Shown piece by piece: positions 19,557 through 28,820 of a stretch of 64,000 nucleotides of DNA. The notes below the pieces were generated by a model. It was not told the DNA's origin and searched no databases. It worked only from the letters and a program-made list of their open reading frames with translations. Positions within the stretch are counted from its first letter, which is position 1, and each line of letters starts with the position of its first letter. The stretch covers positions 18,294-82,293 of the forward strand of contig NZ_WJOK01000026.1 in the NCBI RefSeq assembly GCF_009649785.1, given 5' to 3'. Source of the DNA: Agrobacterium tumefaciens. Lineage in GTDB: Bacteria > Pseudomonadota > Alphaproteobacteria > Rhizobiales > Rhizobiaceae. The position numbers and the translations under genes were made by a program.

Positions 19557-20897
19557 TCAGGCCTTGATGATGTGTTTTGCGGCGATATCCCGACGTGCGA
19601 AGACGTTTCGCGTATCGATGATCAGCGGCGACCATTCGCAAAGAGCGGCATAGTCCACATTGTCGTGATCGGTCGCGACCAGAACAGCGTCAAAGGCGCT
19701 GACGGTCTGCTTGTCCCAAGCCACGGATTTCATGCCCATCAGGTGGCTATATTCCCGGGTTTTCGGGATTTCTGCCACGTGCGGATCATAATAGGCCGCT
19801 TCGCCGCCGCGCTCCTGAATAAGTTCTATGAGTTTCAGCGAAGGACTTTCACGAATATCGGGCACATTCTTCTTGTAGGCGAGACCGACCACCAGCACCT
19901 TGGAGCGGCTGAGCGCCTTGCCGGAACGGATGTCGAGGGCTTCCGCAACCCGTCCGATGACATGACGCGGCATGCCGGTGTTGATCTCGCCGGCGAGCTC
20001 GATGAACCTCGTCGGCAACTCATATTCCCGCGATTTCCAAGTGAGATAGAATGGATCGATCGGTATGCAGTGGCCACCAAGACCCGGGCCGGGATAAAAC
20101 GGCATGAAACCGAACGGCTTGGTTTTCGCCGCGTCGATCACTTCCCAGATGTCGATGCCCATGGCCTCGTAGACGACCTTGAGTTCATTGACGAGCGCGA
20201 TATTGACAGCACGGAAGACGTTTTCGGTGATTTTCACCGCCTCGGCCGTGGCGTTTGTCGAGACCGGAACGATCTTCTTGACCACTGAGCCGTAGAATGC
20301 AGCCATCAGTTTTCCGGCAGCCTCGCCATCGCCTGCAACGACCTTTGGAATGGTCGAGGTCTCGAAGTCGCGATTGCCGGGATCTTCCCGCTCGGGCGAA
20401 AAACCGATGAAGAAGTCGACGCCGGAGACAAGTCCGGTAGCTTCCAGAATGGTCTTCACAACTCCGTCGGTCGTGCCGGGATAGGTGGTCGATTCCAGCA
20501 CCACAAGCTGCCCCTTGCGCAGATGCGCGGCAATGTCCCGGCAGGTCTTTTCGACATAGGAGAGGTCCGGCTCGCGATATTTCGTCAGGGGCGTCGGCAC
20601 GCAAATGGCAATCACATCGCATTCAGCCAGTCTGGAAAAATCAGACGTTGCGATGAAGCCATCATCGCGCCTGACGCTTGCCAGCACCTCGTCCGAAACC
20701 GCCTCGATATAGCTGCGGCCGGCATCGATCGCGACCATTTTGCTGGGATCGATATCGAAACCGACGACCTTGAAACCGGCCTTGGCGATCGTGATGGCTA
20801 GAGGCAGGCCGACATAGCCAAGGCCGATCACCGCCGCTTTGGCGCTTTTGTTTTCGATGCTGGAAAGCAGGTTCTGGGAAACGACTGGGGAAGTCAA
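19557..20897 (-). CDS. Nucleotide-sugar dehydrogenase (UDP-N-acetylhexosamine 6-dehydrogenase type)
   Basis: 446 residues of the UDP-glucose/GDP-mannose dehydrogenase family. NAD-binding Rossmann motif AVIGLGYVGLPLA lies near residue 22. ICVPTPLTKYREPD and ESTTYPGTT follow, and the catalytic Cys277 lies in GLGGHCIPIDP. The C-terminal domain carries VLVVGLAYKKNVPDIRES. The PGTT and GHCIPIDP forms are nearest to WbpA/WecC-type enzymes that make UDP-GlcNAc-uronate; UDP-glucose as substrate cannot be excluded. It should feed the adjacent glycosyltransferases with a uronate sugar. It is divergent from the GT4 gene at 21025. Confidence 0.9.
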   Translation of the reverse strand: MTSPVVSQNLLSSIENKSAKAAVIGLGYVGLPLAITIAKAGFKVVGFDIDPSKMVAIDAGRSYIEAVSDEVLASVRRDDGFIATSDFSRLAECDVIAICVPTPLTKYREPDLSYVEKTCRDIAAHLRKGQLVVLESTTYPGTTDGVVKTILEATGLVSGVDFFIGFSPEREDPGNRDFETSTIPKVVAGDGEAAGKLMAAFYGSVVKKIVPVSTNATAEAVKITENVFRAVNIALVNELKVVYEAMGIDIWEVIDAAKTKPFGFMPFYPGPGLGGHCIPIDPFYLTWKSREYELPTRFIELAGEINTGMPRHVIGRVAEALDIRSGKALSRSKVLVVGLAYKKNVPDIRESPSLKLIELIQERGGEAAYYDPHVAEIPKTREYSHLMGMKSVAWDKQTVSAFDAVLVATDHDNVDYAALCEWSPLIIDTRNVFARRDIAAKHIIKA

Positions 20898-21024
20898 AGC
20901 GTGTCACGCTCCGCGCATGTGCAAAAGATGCCTTTCAGTTGGGCAAGAATGGTCAGGCTGTCAAGGCTCGGCCCTCTCAAATTCCGGTTGACGCCGGAGC
21001 CATGGGCGACGCACAACCATCCGG

Positions 21025-22122
21025 ATGAGGATCGCTTTTTATTCACCGCTCAAATCGCCCAACCATCCCGTTCCCTCCGGAGACCGGCTGATGGCCCGCC
21101 TGCTGATGCAGGCGATGGCGATGGGCGGCCACGATGTTTCCGTCGCTTCCGAGCTGCGCAGCTTTCTCAAACAGGCTGACGATCCGGCGCGGTCCTTGCT
21201 TGCCGATGCTGCGACGCACGAAATCGAGACCATCACGGAGCGCTGGCAGCGGGAAGGCGCGCCGGATCTGTGGTTTTGTTATCACCCCTATTACAAGGCC
21301 CCGGACTTGCTCGGGCCGGAAATAAGCAGACGTTTCGGTATTGCCTACGTCACCGCCGAGGCCTCCTATTCCCCCAAGCGCAATGGCATGGGCTGGCAGG
21401 CGGTTCAGAACGAGTTACTGGCCGCATTGAACGCTGCCGCCATCAATATCTGCTTCACCGTGCGTGATCGCGACGGGCTTGTCCGCGCCTCTCCCGCACT
21501 CCGCTCGGCGATGTTGGCGCCCTTTATCGATGCCAGTAATTTTCTTGAAATTGCTCCGCGCCCCACACCGGGAAAACTCATCACCGTCGCCATGATGCGG
21601 GCGGGCGACAAGTTCGACAGCTATCGCGCGCTTCGCGAAGCGCTTGCGCTGTTGCCGCAGGATTTGAACTGGACATTGGATATCATCGGCGACGGGCCGG
21701 AACGCGCTGCCGTGCAAGCCATGTTCAGCTCTTTCCCCGATCGCCGTCTTGTCTGGCACGGAGAAAAAAACGCAAACGAAATCGCAGAACTTCTTTCAAA
21801 AGCATCGGTTTACGTCTGGCCGGGGCATGGCGAAGCCTACGGTCTCGCCTATCTCGAGGCACAGGCTGCGGGCCTGCCGGTTATCGCCGAAGCGGTGGCC
21901 GGCGTCCCCGAAGTGGTAAAATCCGGAACCACCGGATTACTGACACCGGAAAATGATACAGCCGCCTATGCTGGAGCAATCGAAACTCTGCTCGGCGACG
22001 ACAAGCGGCGTGAGGAATTGGCAAGTGCAGCCCGCCAGTTCGTAAAAAATGAACGATCTCTGGAAAACGCCGCAAGAGAACTGAACGATATCCTGTTGCG
22101 AGCAAAGGCACGAACATCATGA
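21025..22122 (+). CDS. Glycosyltransferase family 4-like protein
   Basis: 365 residues with a GT-B fold. The N-terminus MRIAFYSPLKSPNHPVPSGD has the acceptor-binding loop, and the C-terminal donor site is GEAYGLAYLEAQAAGLPVIA followed by GVPEVVKSGTTGLLTP, with the usual E-x7-E spacing of GT4. It is soluble and probably acts at the cytoplasmic face of the membrane. The ATG has little ribosome-binding sequence upstream. Its stop overlaps the next start (ATGA), coupling it to the deacetylase-like gene. Confidence 0.88.
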   Translation: MRIAFYSPLKSPNHPVPSGDRLMARLLMQAMAMGGHDVSVASELRSFLKQADDPARSLLADAATHEIETITERWQREGAPDLWFCYHPYYKAPDLLGPEISRRFGIAYVTAEASYSPKRNGMGWQAVQNELLAALNAAAINICFTVRDRDGLVRASPALRSAMLAPFIDASNFLEIAPRPTPGKLITVAMMRAGDKFDSYRALREALALLPQDLNWTLDIIGDGPERAAVQAMFSSFPDRRLVWHGEKNANEIAELLSKASVYVWPGHGEAYGLAYLEAQAAGLPVIAEAVAGVPEVVKSGTTGLLTPENDTAAYAGAIETLLGDDKRREELASAARQFVKNERSLENAARELNDILLRAKARTS

Positions 22123-22862
22123 GTCTGGAAACACTCGTAGCGGCACTGGATGAATGTGGACGACGCGGCATAACGGCCGATCTCTGGCTCAGGGACGACG
22201 ATGCGGTGGAACCGACACCGGCGCTCGACACGCTGCTCGATCTTTGCAGCAGCTTTTCCGCGCCGGTCACGCTTGCGGTTATCCCCGAGATGACGACGGA
22301 CAAGCTCGCGCAGCACCTGGATACGACTGACATTGCCCATGTCGCCGTGCATGGCTGGTCCCATACGAACTATGCCACCGAGAAAGAAAAGAAACAGGAA
22401 CTCGGATCACACCGTGACCTGTCCATCGTTCTCGACGAATTGCAATCCGGGCTGGAAAAACTGCACGATCTGCATGGCAGGCGTTTCGTGCCTATGCTCG
22501 TTCCGCCGTGGAACCGCATAGATGCCAATGTGGTGCAGGGACTGGCAGACCTCGGATATCGAGCGCTTTCGGTTTTCGGCCCGGAGAAAGACGCCGTGCC
22601 ACCTTGCCTGAACACCCATGTCGACGTGATTGACTGGCACGGCAGCCGCGGTGGGCGCGAAGACGACATCCTTTTCGCCGAGACCGCCGCCCGCATCCTG
22701 CAGACTGCGGAGCACGGCGGCACGACCGGCATCCTCACCCATCATCTCGTGCATGATGACAACGTCTGGCGTTTTCTGAAACGGCTGTTCGAAATTACCG
22801 GCAAACATCCTGCCGCGCGCTGGCGTTCCTCGGCGGAACTCATCAACCAGATATCACCATGA
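22119..22862 (+). CDS. Polysaccharide deacetylase-like protein
   Basis: 247 residues resembling the NodB-type deacetylase barrel: the metal Asp pattern LWLRDDDAVEPTPAL at residues 22-36, an H-x3-H pair in VHGWSHTNYA near residue 78, VPPWNRID near residue 130 and a C-terminal ILTHHLVHDD carrying the general His. There is no signal peptide, so it would act inside the cell, unusual for deacetylases of exported polymers. It is coupled to the glycosyltransferase, which suggests removal of an acetyl group from a lipid-linked glycan or a nucleotide sugar. Its last 9 bp overlap the convergent GT32 gene. Confidence 0.8.
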   Translation: MSLETLVAALDECGRRGITADLWLRDDDAVEPTPALDTLLDLCSSFSAPVTLAVIPEMTTDKLAQHLDTTDIAHVAVHGWSHTNYATEKEKKQELGSHRDLSIVLDELQSGLEKLHDLHGRRFVPMLVPPWNRIDANVVQGLADLGYRALSVFGPEKDAVPPCLNTHVDVIDWHGSRGGREDDILFAETAARILQTAEHGGTTGILTHHLVHDDNVWRFLKRLFEITGKHPAARWRSSAELINQISP

Positions 22863-23816
22863 CTTCCAGGCAATCAGCAAACCACCCGTCTTGGTGGCAA
22901 GTTCGCGCCTGACAGCTTCGACCTCCTGCAACGCGGCGCGATCGGCAAGAGAAGCGGCAACAAACCCCGCTGGCGCAAGGCTGATGCTCCCAGCCCGAGC
23001 GATAACGGTAAAGATCAGCGGACCCGTCGACCACCAGGCTGGCGCACGCGGCATTTCCTCAAGAATCCTCGGAAACGCCTCCAGCATCCTGCGGAAGACC
23101 GGATGGCCAGCAGGTGTCGCAATGAAAGAGTTGGCAAGAAGCATGCTGCCCTGCCCGGTATCGCGCGGTGTTTCTTCATCAAACGCCGTCAGCCCTACCA
23201 GTGGCAGGAAAGCATCGAAACTCGCATCATCCCGCGCCGGATACCAGTCGCAATCAAGATAGATGCCACCAAAACGCTCCAGCACGACATAGCGGGCCAC
23301 ATCGACAGCGCCGGGATAATCGCCATCTTCCAGCATCGTCCTGAAGACGTCATTCGAAAACACGCCTTCCCGCTCAAGATCGGCCTCCCGCCAGAGGTGA
23401 TATTCGTAACCATGCGAGGCGGCATGGGCGGCCCAGGCCTTGACCGATACGGGCGGGGCCTTGTCTCCGATCCAAATCTGGTGGATGCGCCTGGGCACGT
23501 CCTCCCTGCTTTTCAGATTGATAGCGCGGTGTTCCTCCAGGGAAAAATGCGCATATTTTGCAAGCACCTGCGGCGGCGGAACCAGCGTATATTGATAGCC
23601 GATCCTCGCGACCACATCGCCTTCAGCCTTGGCAAGACGCAGCCGTGCCGCATGCAGCCGGCGCGGCAGACCGAGCACTGTCCGTTCACCCATCAGGTGC
23701 CCGTCTTTTACTGCAACCAGCGATAAGAGAAGCGCATGCGCTTCCGCATATTGTCCTTGGTTTTGCAACTGCCGGGCTCTATCCAGCTGGGCATCGTAAT
23801 ATTTCTTGTCGGACAT
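22854..23816 (-). CDS. Glycosyltransferase with DXD motif (GT32-like)
   Basis: 320 residues. The conserved core runs from RIHQIWIGDKAPP (about residue 106) through AVDVARYVVLERFGGIYLD, then the DXD motif Asp-Cys-Asp in YLDCDWYP, which binds the metal and nucleotide sugar. NSFIATPAGHPVFRRML and WSTGPLIFT follow as in the Gly_transf_sug/GT32 group. The first 60 residues form a helical extension rich in Gln and Ala. It is divergent from the ABC operon at 24030. Confidence 0.85.
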   Translation of the reverse strand: MSDKKYYDAQLDRARQLQNQGQYAEAHALLLSLVAVKDGHLMGERTVLGLPRRLHAARLRLAKAEGDVVARIGYQYTLVPPPQVLAKYAHFSLEEHRAINLKSREDVPRRIHQIWIGDKAPPVSVKAWAAHAASHGYEYHLWREADLEREGVFSNDVFRTMLEDGDYPGAVDVARYVVLERFGGIYLDCDWYPARDDASFDAFLPLVGLTAFDEETPRDTGQGSMLLANSFIATPAGHPVFRRMLEAFPRILEEMPRAPAWWSTGPLIFTVIARAGSISLAPAGFVAASLADRAALQEVEAVRRELATKTGGLLIAWKSW

Positions 23817-23982
23817 GGATCCTCACCCGGGAACGTTCGTTAACATATCGCCAAACACAAGCCATCAGGCAAGCCATTGCAATTTGGAAGCCGGCTTTGA
23901 ATTTGCTAAACAATTCGATGTTTCAGAGGCATAGACAGACAACAAACCCTACGATAACGTGCCTTTAAGCCCTCCTGAGCAA

Positions 23983-23996
23983 ATTGTCACAAGACA
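23983..23996. promoter_or_regulatory. Small dyad upstream of peptide-ABC operon
   Basis: TTGTC, ACAA, GACAA: a perfect 5-bp inverted repeat, ending 33 bp before the ATP-binding gene start in the divergent spacer with the GT32 gene. It could be an operator; no matching copy was noticed elsewhere. Confidence 0.3.
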
Positions 23997-24029
23997 ACGA
24001 TAAAGAGAGACGGCAAGGAACCCTTTAGC

Positions 24030-25922
24030 ATGAGCGCAGGCGCAGATTTGCTCCGTATTGAAAATCTGCGGGTCTCGTTTTCTCTTATGGGTGGCACGAT
24101 TGACGCCGTGAGGGGTGCCAGCCTTCGCATTCTTCCGGGAAAAGTGACCGCGCTTGTCGGAGAATCCGGCTCCGGAAAATCCGTCATCGGCCAGACCATC
24201 ATGGGCATCCACCCCAAGACGGCGCGCGTGAACGGCCGCGTGCTGTTTACCGATCCCGCAAATGCCGCAGCCGGCCCCGTCGATCTGCTGCAACTGCCGA
24301 AGGACGGCCGGGAAATCCGCGCTATACGCGGAAATCGCATCGGGCTGATTTTTCAGGAACCCATGACGTCTTTTTCGCCGTTGCATACGATCGGCAACCA
24401 GATTGACGAAGCGCTGAGAATCCACAGCATCCTGTCGCCGGCCGAGCGCGCGGAAAAAATGTATGAGACGCTCGACCTTGTAGGGTTTTCCAACCCGAAG
24501 AAGGTCGTGAACATGTATCCCTTCGAATTGTCGGGCGGCATGCGCCAGCGCGCCATGATCGCCATGGCACTGATCTGTCGCCCCGCGCTTCTGATCGCCG
24601 ACGAACCGACGACGGCTCTTGATGTAACCATACAGGCGCAAATCCTCAAACTCCTGCGCGATCTCCAGAGCCGGCTGAACATGAGCATGCTGCTCATCAC
24701 CCACGATCTCGGCGTGGTGGCAAACATCGCCGACGAGGTTGCCGTGATCTATCAGGGCGAGATCATGGAAGCCGGAACGGTCGACGATATTTTCAAGGCA
24801 CCGAGCCACCCCTATCTCAAGGGCCTGATGGCCGCCGTGCCGCATTTCGACATGAAGCCGGGTGAGAGGCTGAAGGCGCTTCGTGAGATCACCGTCGACC
24901 ACGAAAGCCTTGTCGGCAAGAAGACCGCCGCAGTGAACAAGACCCCCGGCCCGCTCTTGACCGTGGAGAATATCAGCAAGACCTTCACGACCCGGAAGTC
25001 CAGCTGGTTCAGCCGCCGCGATGCCAATGCCACCAAGGCGGTGAACAGCGTCAGTTTTGAAATCCGCCGGGGAGAATGCCTTGGCCTCGTCGGCGAAAGC
25101 GGCAGCGGCAAGACAACCGTCAGCAAAATCCTCATGCGCGCCGTTCGCCCGGATGAAGGCTCCGTGACATTTCACCGGCCGCAGGGCGATATCGACGTCC
25201 TCAATGCTAGGGACGGCGATCTAAAGGAATTGCGGTCGAAGATACAGATGGTCTTCCAGGACCCGATCTCATCGCTTTCACCGCGCATGACCGTGCGCAA
25301 TATTTTGAGCGAGCCACTTGAAATCCATGGACGGGGCGATGCGAAATACCGCGCGGAAAAAGTCCGTAATCTCGTCAAGGCAATCGGCCTTGGAGAAAGC
25401 GCGCTGAACCGTTATCCGCACAGTTTCTCAGGCGGCCAGAGGCAGCGTATCGGCATTGCCAGAGCCCTGGCGTTGGGTCCCGAACTGCTGATCTGCGACG
25501 AACCCGTTTCTGCCCTAGATGTCTCGGTGCAGGCGCAAATCCTCAACCTGCTCAAGGATTTGCAGAAGGACCTCGGACTTACCTACCTCTTCATCTCGCA
25601 CAATCTGGCGGTGGTGGATTACATGGCGGACCGCGTGGCGGTGATGTGCGAGGGCCGCATCGTCGAGCTGGCGCCGCGGGAAATCATGATGCGCTCTCCG
25701 GTTCACCCCTATACAAAATCGTTGCTGGCGGCCGTGCCTTTTCCCGATCTCGACCGTCCGCTCGATTTCCGCACCATCGGCAAGATCAGCGCGACGGGCA
25801 AGTTCGACTGGGGCAAGCAATTCCGCGACGAGGGTGACGGCGAAATGATCTCTGCCGATCTTGGCGATGGCCATTTCGTTCTCGCAAATGGCAATGCCGA
25901 CATCAGGGAGCTTCGCTCGTGA
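24030..25922 (+). CDS. Oligopeptide-type ABC transporter ATPase, two fused domains
   Basis: 630 residues containing two complete ATPase units, equal to a DppD-DppF fusion. Unit 1: Walker A GESGSGKS near residue 47, signature LSGGMRQRAM, Walker B LLIADEPTTALD. Unit 2: Walker A GESGSGKTT near residue 357, signature FSGGQRQRIG, Walker B LLICDEPVSALD. The oligopeptide-transporter C-terminal motif HPYLKGLMAAVPHF closes unit 1 and HPYTKSLLAAVPFPD unit 2. All catalytic residues are present. It is the first gene of a long operon and overlaps the next by GTGA. Confidence 0.96.
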   Translation: MSAGADLLRIENLRVSFSLMGGTIDAVRGASLRILPGKVTALVGESGSGKSVIGQTIMGIHPKTARVNGRVLFTDPANAAAGPVDLLQLPKDGREIRAIRGNRIGLIFQEPMTSFSPLHTIGNQIDEALRIHSILSPAERAEKMYETLDLVGFSNPKKVVNMYPFELSGGMRQRAMIAMALICRPALLIADEPTTALDVTIQAQILKLLRDLQSRLNMSMLLITHDLGVVANIADEVAVIYQGEIMEAGTVDDIFKAPSHPYLKGLMAAVPHFDMKPGERLKALREITVDHESLVGKKTAAVNKTPGPLLTVENISKTFTTRKSSWFSRRDANATKAVNSVSFEIRRGECLGLVGESGSGKTTVSKILMRAVRPDEGSVTFHRPQGDIDVLNARDGDLKELRSKIQMVFQDPISSLSPRMTVRNILSEPLEIHGRGDAKYRAEKVRNLVKAIGLGESALNRYPHSFSGGQRQRIGIARALALGPELLICDEPVSALDVSVQAQILNLLKDLQKDLGLTYLFISHNLAVVDYMADRVAVMCEGRIVELAPREIMMRSPVHPYTKSLLAAVPFPDLDRPLDFRTIGKISATGKFDWGKQFRDEGDGEMISADLGDGHFVLANGNADIRELRS

Positions 25923-27820
25923 TTACGCGCCGCACCACCCTTGCCTTGATGGCCTCCGTCTTTTTGCCGACCTATGCGCGCGCTGCCTATACCGACCCCG
26001 CCTACTTCAAGGAAAAGAGGGAAAAAGGTGAGCTGCCTGATATTGCCGAGCGCTTGCCGAAAAACCCGCGCGTCATCGATATGAAGGCGCTCGGCCGGGA
26101 GCCCGGAAAACACGGCGGTTCCGTGCGCATGCTGATCGGCGGCCAGCGCGATATCCGGCTTATGCCCATCAGCAACTATGCCCGCCTGGTTGGTTACGAC
26201 GAAAAATTCGAGCTTCATCCCGACATTCTGGAAAGCTACGACGTTCAGGACGAACGCATCTTCACCTTCAAGCTGCGAGAAGGCCACAAATGGTCCGACG
26301 GCAGCGATTTAACCTCCGAGGATTTCCGGTATTTCTGGGAGGATGTTGCTCTCAACAAGGAAATTCACAAGGGCGGCCCGCCAATCGAACTGCTGGTCAA
26401 CAACAATCCTCCCCAGATCGAAGTCATTGACCGGCTGACGGTGCGCTATACCTGGGAAGGTCCGAACCCCGATTTTCTGGCAAAGCTCGCAGCAGCATCG
26501 CCCGCGCGGCTTTTCCTGCCCGCCGCCTATATGAAGCAGTTCCACATCAAATATCAGACCGCGGAAAACCTCGCCAAGCTCATCAAGAAGAACAAGGCGG
26601 ATGACTGGAGCGGTCTGCATATCAAGATGTCGCGGCAGGTCCGTCCAGAAAATCCCGCTCTGCCGACGCTGGACGCCTGGCGCAATACGACTTCGCCACC
26701 GGCCGAACAGTTCGTTTTCGAACGCAATCCCTATTATCACCGTGTCGACGAAAACGGCCTTCAACTGCCCTATCTCGACCGGTTCCTGCTGAACGTCACC
26801 TCCTCCGACATCATCTCGGCCAAGACGGCGTCGGGTGACAGCGATCTGCAATATTTCGGCCTCGATTTCGCCGACTACACCTTCCTGAAGGATGCCGAAA
26901 AGCGCTTTCCTCTGAAGGTGAACCTCTACAAACGCTCTCAAGGGTCGCGCATTGCGCTTCTGCCCAATCTGAACTGCGCCGATCCTGTATGGCGGAGCTG
27001 TTTCCAGGACGTGCGCGTGCGCCGCGCAATGTCGCTCGCTATAAACCGGCACGAAATCAACATGGTCTGCTTTTACGGGCTGGCCAAGGAAAGCGCCGAC
27101 ACCGTCTTGCCGGAAAGCCCGCTTTACCGACCGGAATTTGCCGAGGCCTGGAGTGCCTTCGACCGGGCGATGGCCAACAGGTTGCTTGACGAAGCAGGTC
27201 TCGATAAGCGCGACAGCGCCGGCTACCGGCTTCTGCCGGACGGCCGTCCAGCCTATATCATCGTCGAGACCACAGGCGAAAGCACGCTCGAAACGGACGT
27301 GATGGAACTGGTCACGGACCACTGGCGGCATATCGGCATTGCGGTTTCGGTCCGCCCGACCCAGCGCGATGTCTTCCGCAAGCGTGCCATGGGCGGCGAG
27401 GTGCTGATGTCGGTGTGGATGGGCATGGACAATGGCGTGCCGACCCCCGACATGTTGCCTTCGGGCCTTGCGCCCACCGGCGACGACCAGTTGCAATGGC
27501 CGGTCTGGGGCATCCACTATCTGTCCGGCGGGCGCGAGGGCAAGGAGCCTGACCTGCCGGAAGCAGCGCATCTGCTCGATCTCCTGAAAAAATGGCGCCG
27601 AAGCGTCACCGAGGAAGAGCGCGAGGCAATCTGGCTGGAAATGCTTGGTATCTACACGCAGCAGGTATTTTCCATCGGCATCGTCAACGGCGCGCTGCAA
27701 CCCGTCGTCCATGTCAAACGCATGCGAAACGTGCCGGAAAAGGCGCTTTTCGGCTTTGAACCCACATCGTATCTCGGCATCTACATGCCGGATGCCTTCT
27801 GGTATGACGGAGACGCCTGA
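25919..27820 (+). CDS. ABC transporter solute-binding protein (family 5, peptide type)
   Basis: 633 residues, start GTG overlapping the ATPase stop. An N-terminal export signal starts with Arg-Arg (TRRTTLALMASVFLPTYARA) and could be Tat-dependent; cleavage after ARA is likely. The SBP_bac_5 fold is seen in YDVQDERIFTFKLREGHKWSDGS, TSEDFRYFWEDV, RNPYYHRVDENGLQLPYLDR and RVRRAMSLAINR. It is larger than DppA (about 530), in the size class of binding proteins for larger or modified peptides, sugars or opine-like compounds. The ligand cannot be inferred from sequence. Confidence 0.93.
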   Translation: MITRRTTLALMASVFLPTYARAAYTDPAYFKEKREKGELPDIAERLPKNPRVIDMKALGREPGKHGGSVRMLIGGQRDIRLMPISNYARLVGYDEKFELHPDILESYDVQDERIFTFKLREGHKWSDGSDLTSEDFRYFWEDVALNKEIHKGGPPIELLVNNNPPQIEVIDRLTVRYTWEGPNPDFLAKLAAASPARLFLPAAYMKQFHIKYQTAENLAKLIKKNKADDWSGLHIKMSRQVRPENPALPTLDAWRNTTSPPAEQFVFERNPYYHRVDENGLQLPYLDRFLLNVTSSDIISAKTASGDSDLQYFGLDFADYTFLKDAEKRFPLKVNLYKRSQGSRIALLPNLNCADPVWRSCFQDVRVRRAMSLAINRHEINMVCFYGLAKESADTVLPESPLYRPEFAEAWSAFDRAMANRLLDEAGLDKRDSAGYRLLPDGRPAYIIVETTGESTLETDVMELVTDHWRHIGIAVSVRPTQRDVFRKRAMGGEVLMSVWMGMDNGVPTPDMLPSGLAPTGDDQLQWPVWGIHYLSGGREGKEPDLPEAAHLLDLLKKWRRSVTEEEREAIWLEMLGIYTQQVFSIGIVNGALQPVVHVKRMRNVPEKALFGFEPTSYLGIYMPDAFWYDGDA

Positions 27821-27821
27821 T

Positions 27822-28820
27822 ATGCTGCGGTATATTCTCAAGCGCATCCTCGTCATGATCCCAACGCTGATCCTGATCTCGATGCTGGTCTTCACCATCA
27901 TCGAATTGCCGCCGGGCGATTATTTCGAAAGCTACGTCGCCGAACTGCGCGCCATGGGCGAGACCGCAAACCTTGCCGAAATCGAGGAGTTGCGCGTCCG
28001 CTATGGCTTCGACCAGCCGGCGCCGATCCGTTACTTCCGCTGGGCAACCGGCATGCTGGTTGGCGATTTCGGTTATTCTTTCGAATATCAGCTCCCGGTA
28101 AACGAGGTTGTGGGAGACCGTCTGTGGTTGACGGTTCTGGTGTCCTTCGTCACCATCATCGTCACCTGGATTCTTGCCTTCCCGATCGGCATCTACTCCG
28201 CCACGCACAAATATAGCTGGGGCGACTACGGCCTGACCTTCCTCGGTCTGCTTGGCATCGCCATCCCCAACTTCATGCTGGCGCTGATCCTGATGTATTT
28301 CGCCAATATCTGGTTCGGTATCTCCATCGGCCATCTGATGGATCGGGAATATCTGAACCAGGCGATGAGCTGGCCAAAGTTCAAATCGATTCTCGAACAT
28401 ATCTGGATACCCGTCCTCATCATCGGAACGGCGGGCACGGCCGGCATGATCCGCCGCCTGCGCGCCAACCTCTTGGACGAGTTGCAGAAACAATATGTCG
28501 TAACCGCCCGCGCCAAGGGGCTTCACCCTTTCAAAGTGCTGATCAAATATCCGCTGCGCATGGCGCTGAATTTCTTCATCTCGGACATCGGCTCGATCCT
28601 GCCCGCCATCATATCAGGCGCGGAAATCACCGCCGTCGTGCTGTCACTCGAAACAACCGGTCCGATGCTCATCCGGGCGCTGCAAAGCCAGGACATGTAC
28701 CTGGCCGGCTCCTTCCTGATGTTCCTTGCTTTCCTCACGGTGATCGGCGTTCTTGTGTCGGATATCGCCCTTGCCATACTTGACCCGAGAATCCGCTTCG
28801 GAGGTGGTAACGTCAAATGA
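27822..28820 (+). CDS. ABC transporter permease (DppB-like)
   Basis: 332 residues. The N-terminal MLRYILKRILVMIPTLILISMLVF is the typical first helix of DppB-type permeases, followed by a periplasmic loop and five more helices. The coupling loop for the ATPase is AGTAGMIRRLRANLLDELQKQYVVTARAKGL. The chosen ATG has GGAG 9 nt upstream; an in-frame ATG at 27804 overlaps the binding-protein gene and is less likely. It overlaps the next gene by ATGA. Confidence 0.94.
   Translation: MLRYILKRILVMIPTLILISMLVFTIIELPPGDYFESYVAELRAMGETANLAEIEELRVRYGFDQPAPIRYFRWATGMLVGDFGYSFEYQLPVNEVVGDRLWLTVLVSFVTIIVTWILAFPIGIYSATHKYSWGDYGLTFLGLLGIAIPNFMLALILMYFANIWFGISIGHLMDREYLNQAMSWPKFKSILEHIWIPVLIIGTAGTAGMIRRLRANLLDELQKQYVVTARAKGLHPFKVLIKYPLRMALNFFISDIGSILPAIISGAEITAVVLSLETTGPMLIRALQSQDMYLAGSFLMFLAFLTVIGVLVSDIALAILDPRIRFGGGNVK

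Noticed and set aside
26309..27901. Minus-strand open frame of 530 codons
   Set aside because: Antisense shadow of the family 5 binding-protein gene; no ribosome site or motif.
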